This document shows positions 5,753 through 7,824 of a stretch of 7,824 nucleotides of DNA, in pieces; position 1 is the stretch's first letter; each line of letters opens with the position of its first letter. The stretch lies in the NCBI GenBank assembly GCA_013619005.1, contig JABXKY010000118.1:1-7824 (forward strand), read 5' to 3'. Below the pieces are notes generated by a model. That model did no database searches. It had not been told where the DNA came from and was given only the letters and a program-made list of their open reading frames with translations. The position numbers and the translations under genes were made by a program. This DNA is from Candidatus Bathyarchaeota archaeon (GTDB lineage: Archaea > Thermoproteota > Bathyarchaeia > TCS64).

Positions 5753-6322
5753 ATGAGCCGGGATAACACCATTTACATCGGCAGGAAGCCTGTCATGAGC
5801 TACGTTATGGCTACGCTCGCTACGTTCAACCACAACGAGGTCATCCAGATCAAGGCAAGGGGAAGGTCAATCACGACGGCCGTCGATGTCGCCGAGATCA
5901 CCAGGAACAGGTACATGACTGGTATGGAGAAGCCAGAGATAACCATCGGTACCGAGCAGGTCGAGGACGACAGGGGCACCAGGAACGTCTCGACCATGAC
6001 CATCACCCTCGTCAAGGGGGACGCGGTCGTACCGGCCGAGGTCTTCAGGCCAAGGGAGAGACGTGAAAGAAGGCCACCCAGAAGGGAAAGGGAGGCACCG
6101 GCACCCAAGGCGGAGCCTGAACCGGAACCTGAGCCCGTCGTCGAAGATATCGATGTATCAAAGATCAGCGGGGTAGGTGCTGTCACTGAGGAGAAGCTCA
6201 AGGCTGCGGGCTACGATACAGTCGCCAAGGTGTTAAACTCCGAGCCATCGGAGCTGGCGCTGAAGACCAGGCTCACTGTGGCGCAGGTCGAGAAGATCAT
6301 GGCGGCTGCTAAAGAGATCTAA
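5753..6322 (+). CDS. Alba-family nucleic-acid-binding protein with C-terminal helix-hairpin-helix domain
   Basis: A 189-residue protein, about twice the usual Alba length of 90-100. Residues 1-95 are a full Alba domain: IYIGRKPVMSYVMA (7-20), IKARGRSITTAVDVAEITRNR (33-53), and a final beta hairpin with a charged loop (about 62-88). Alba dimers coat DNA and also bind RNA. Residues 98-120 are a basic Arg/Pro-rich linker, followed by an acidic EPEPEPEP run (121-128). Residues 133-189 form a helix-hairpin-helix/SAM-like domain with the hairpin ISGVGAVTEEKLKAAGY (138-154), of the type that binds DNA backbones in RadA and related proteins. The Lys acetylated in Sulfolobus Alba (K16) aligns with R11; the neighbouring K17 is kept as K12. 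The gene appears to be transcribed alone from a short-leader promoter. Alba identity is firm; the function of the added domain is inferred. Confidence 0.93.
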   Translation: MSRDNTIYIGRKPVMSYVMATLATFNHNEVIQIKARGRSITTAVDVAEITRNRYMTGMEKPEITIGTEQVEDDRGTRNVSTMTITLVKGDAVVPAEVFRPRERRERRPPRREREAPAPKAEPEPEPEPVVEDIDVSKISGVGAVTEEKLKAAGYDTVAKVLNSEPSELALKTRLTVAQVEKIMAAAKEI

Positions 6323-6339
6323 CCATTGTAGAACCTCTT

Positions 6340-6352
6340 AAAACCCTTTAAG
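6340..6352 (+). promoter_or_regulatory. BRE/TATA-type core promoter of the tRNA-editing gene
   Basis: AAAACCCTTTAAG, identical to the 13-mer at 2273-2285 on the other strand. TTTAAG starts 26 bases before the ATG at 6373, the spacing expected for a leaderless transcript, and no Shine-Dalgarno is present. Confidence 0.65.
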
Positions 6353-6372
6353 ATTAATTCATCGGGATAAGT

Positions 6373-6786
6373 ATGCGTGTGTTACAGCTTCACTGCTCAG
6401 AGTTCAGCTTCAAGACCCTCAAGGAGACCCCCGTGGCGGAGCACCCCGCCTACCCCAAGGAGGGAGATTACGAGAACATCCTAGTCTGCTTCACCTGCTT
6501 CGAGAAGAAGGACGTCAACAGGGAGGGGGAGATCATCGAGGAGTACGTCAACAACATCAAGGTGGACACCGATAGGATCGGGTGCAACAACGTCATCCTC
6601 CACCCCTACGCGCACCTGAGCCACGAGCTGGGAAGCCCCAAGAGGGCGAAAAAGTTCATGAGTGACCTGGAGGCGAGGCTCAACGCTGAGGGAATCGACG
6701 CCCACAGGAGCCCCTTCGGCTGGTACAAGGCCTTCGGCCTCTACTGCAAGGGCCACCCCTTGGCGGAGATGTACAGGGAGTACTAG
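6373..6786 (+). CDS. Free-standing archaeal threonyl-tRNA synthetase editing domain (trans-editing Ser-tRNA(Thr) deacylase)
   Basis: A 137-residue protein matching the archaeal ThrRS N-terminal editing domain, which has the D-aminoacyl-tRNA deacylase fold, and almost nothing else. Landmarks are MRVLQLHCSEF at the start, PYAHLSHELGSP (78-89) with H81, and PFGWYKAFGLYCKGHPLAE (114-132) with Y118 and K119. The corresponding Pyrococcus abyssi residues (H83, Y120, K121) are implicated in removing serine from mischarged tRNA(Thr). In most euryarchaea this domain is fused to the synthetase. In several crenarchaea it is on a separate protein that usually keeps an anticodon-binding part. Here the protein stops right after the domain and the next gene begins at once on the opposite strand, so nothing is hidden downstream. 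A catalytic-only ThrRS should be encoded elsewhere. The start at 6373 is supported by the promoter spacing. Confidence 0.92.
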   Translation: MRVLQLHCSEFSFKTLKETPVAEHPAYPKEGDYENILVCFTCFEKKDVNREGEIIEEYVNNIKVDTDRIGCNNVILHPYAHLSHELGSPKRAKKFMSDLEARLNAEGIDAHRSPFGWYKAFGLYCKGHPLAEMYREY

Positions 6787-7824
6787 ACCCAGACCTTCTC
6801 GGGGTTCAGTATCCCGTTGGGGTCAAACGCGGCCTTGATGCCCTTCATCAACTCCACCTGGGCCACTCCTACCTCACGTTCCAGGTAATGCTTCTTGGTG
6901 TAGCCCAGCCCGTGCTCGCCTGACGAGGTGCCTCCCATCTCAAGGGCGATGTCAATGAGGTCGCTTAACGCCGCCTCCATCAACTCGTCCCAGTCCTCCA
7001 TGGGGGTCTCATCCTTCTTGATGATGAAGTAGTGTAGGTTTCCGTCCCCCGCGTGCCCCACTGGGACCAGCAGCACACCGTGTTTCTCCCCTATCTCATC
7101 CGCCCGCTCCACGTAATCAGGGATCATGCTTCGGGGTATGCAGATGTCCGCCTCGTCCAGCGTGTAGGCAGCCATATAGGCGTCGAACAGGCATTTCCTT
7201 GCCTCCCAGATCTGGCCCTGGCGCTGGGCGTTGTCCGCGATGTAGGCGTCAACCGCCCCCATCTCGATGCAGGCCTCCCCGGCGGTCTCCAGTTGCCTGT
7301 CAAGCTCCTCCTTGCTGTTTGCCTCAACCGCCACGATGAGGTAAGCGGGGTGGCTGTTGTCGGGGAGTTTCCTTCCCGTGTGCTTCTCGGCCATGAGCAC
7401 TGCGTGCTGTGGCATGTACTCCAGGCCAAATGGCACGATCTTCTGTTTGATTATCTCCCTCACGGCTTTCACGGCGTCCATTGTTGAAGTGAAAGGCGCG
7501 TAGATCAGCGATGTGAGCTTGGGTTTTGGTATCAGCCTCAGGATCGCCTTGGTGACGACCACCAGCGTCCCCTCGCTCCCGATGATGAGGTCGATGAGGC
7601 TGTACCCCGTGCTGTCCTTGACGTTTTTGCCCCCCACCTGGATGACCTCGCCGCTGGGTAGCACGACCTCGAGCCCGTTCACGAAGTCACGGGTTACCCC
7701 GTACTTCATGGCCCGCATACCGCCCGCGTTGGTGGAGATGTTGCCCCCTATGCTGCCTGACTCCTGACCGGGGTCAGGGGGGTAGTAGAGGCCCAGCTTC
7801 TCCGTCGCCTCATGGATATCATTG
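6783..7824 (-). CDS. FAD-linked 2-hydroxyacid dehydrogenase (GlcD / D-lactate dehydrogenase family), N-terminus missing
   Basis: The reading frame is open from its stop at 6783-6785 to the right edge, giving at least 346 residues of a protein usually around 450-480. The first part of the FAD-binding PCMH domain is outside the window. The internal Met at 7716-7718 is not the start, because the upstream codons encode conserved sequence: LGLYYPPDPGQESGSIGGNI, then STNAGG. Further motifs are KYGVTRDFVNGLEVVLPSG, IGSEGTL, and the C-terminal metal/substrate site PVGHAGDGNLH (about 7032-7061) with SGEHGLGYTK (about 6888-6917). The protein ends with the family-typical FDPNGILNPEKVW. These enzymes oxidise D-lactate, glycolate or D-2-hydroxyglutarate by flavin and pass electrons to quinones, iron-sulfur partners or ETF; the substrate is not determinable here. 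The stop codon shares a CTAG palindrome with the editing-domain gene. Confidence 0.93.
   Translation of the reverse strand, partial: NDIHEATEKLGLYYPPDPGQESGSIGGNISTNAGGMRAMKYGVTRDFVNGLEVVLPSGEVIQVGGKNVKDSTGYSLIDLIIGSEGTLVVVTKAILRLIPKPKLTSLIYAPFTSTMDAVKAVREIIKQKIVPFGLEYMPQHAVLMAEKHTGRKLPDNSHPAYLIVAVEANSKEELDRQLETAGEACIEMGAVDAYIADNAQRQGQIWEARKCLFDAYMAAYTLDEADICIPRSMIPDYVERADEIGEKHGVLLVPVGHAGDGNLHYFIIKKDETPMEDWDELMEAALSDLIDIALEMGGTSSGEHGLGYTKKHYLEREVGVAQVELMKGIKAAFDPNGILNPEKVWV

Noticed and set aside
6114..6137. Repeated Glu-Pro codons as a DNA tandem repeat
   Set aside because: Codons alternate between GAG/GAA and CCT/CCG/CCC, so the repeat is kept at protein level and is part of the Alba linker, not a separate DNA element.
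7716..7718. ATG as the true start of the FAD-linked oxidase
   Set aside because: Thirty-five upstream codons to the window edge are open and encode conserved FAD-domain sequence (YYPPDP, SIGGNISTNAGG).
1..7824. tRNA or rRNA genes, CRISPR arrays, insertion sequences, attachment sites
   Set aside because: No spaced direct repeats, transposase frames, cloverleaf-like segments or tRNA-flanked duplications were seen; nearly all bases are in conserved coding genes.

Overview
The window is protein-coding archaeal DNA, GC-rich by eye, with a strong preference for AGG/AGA arginine codons. The archaeal assignment rests on several things: an Alba chromatin protein, a stand-alone archaeal-type threonyl-tRNA editing domain, a thiolase/DUF35 pair, and a 3-hydroxyacyl-CoA dehydrogenase/enoyl-CoA hydratase fusion in the archaeal domain order. 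Several transcription units also start with a BRE/TATA-like box close to the start codon and no Shine-Dalgarno sequence. A Thermoproteota/TACK-type lineage is plausible, but the phylum cannot be fixed from this stretch.

Layout: (1) 2-58, the last 18 codons of a thiolase gene, followed by a DUF35 zinc-ribbon/OB-fold partner (63-425) whose Shine-Dalgarno overlaps the thiolase stop. (2) 426-2243, minus strand, the dehydrogenase-hydratase fusion. (3) 2333-4044, electron transfer flavoprotein beta and alpha genes (etfB-etfA, 1-nt overlap), divergent from the fusion gene across an 89-bp control region. (4) 4069-4842, a Sir2-family NAD-dependent deacylase. (5) 4834-5622, minus strand, a cytosolic NodB-fold hydrolase. 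(6) 5753-6322, an Alba protein carrying a C-terminal helix-hairpin-helix domain. (7) 6373-6786, the free-standing Thr-tRNA editing domain. (8) 6783 to the window end, minus strand, the C-terminal part of a GlcD/D-lactate dehydrogenase-like flavoprotein.

The left half is an acyl-CoA module. The thiolase handles C-C bond making or breaking, possibly channelled with DUF35. The fusion protein covers the hydration and 3-hydroxyacyl oxidation steps. ETF takes electrons from acyl-CoA dehydrogenases or other flavoproteins. The Sir2 protein has a Y-x-x-R pair resembling class III (desuccinylase-type) sirtuins, so it could remove acyl marks that this metabolism creates; this is inference. The right half is informational (Alba, tRNA proofreading) plus a flavin 2-hydroxyacid dehydrogenase that could also feed ETF.

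The region is very compact. All three convergent gene pairs have abutting or overlapping stop codons. The longest gene-free interval is about 130 bp (5623-5752). I see no tRNA, rRNA, CRISPR array, insertion sequence or prophage signal. The observations most worth following are the Alba-HhH fusion, the arginine replacing the classical acetylated Alba lysine close to a sir2 gene, the minimal editing protein, and a 16-bp near-palindrome on the fusion-gene promoter.
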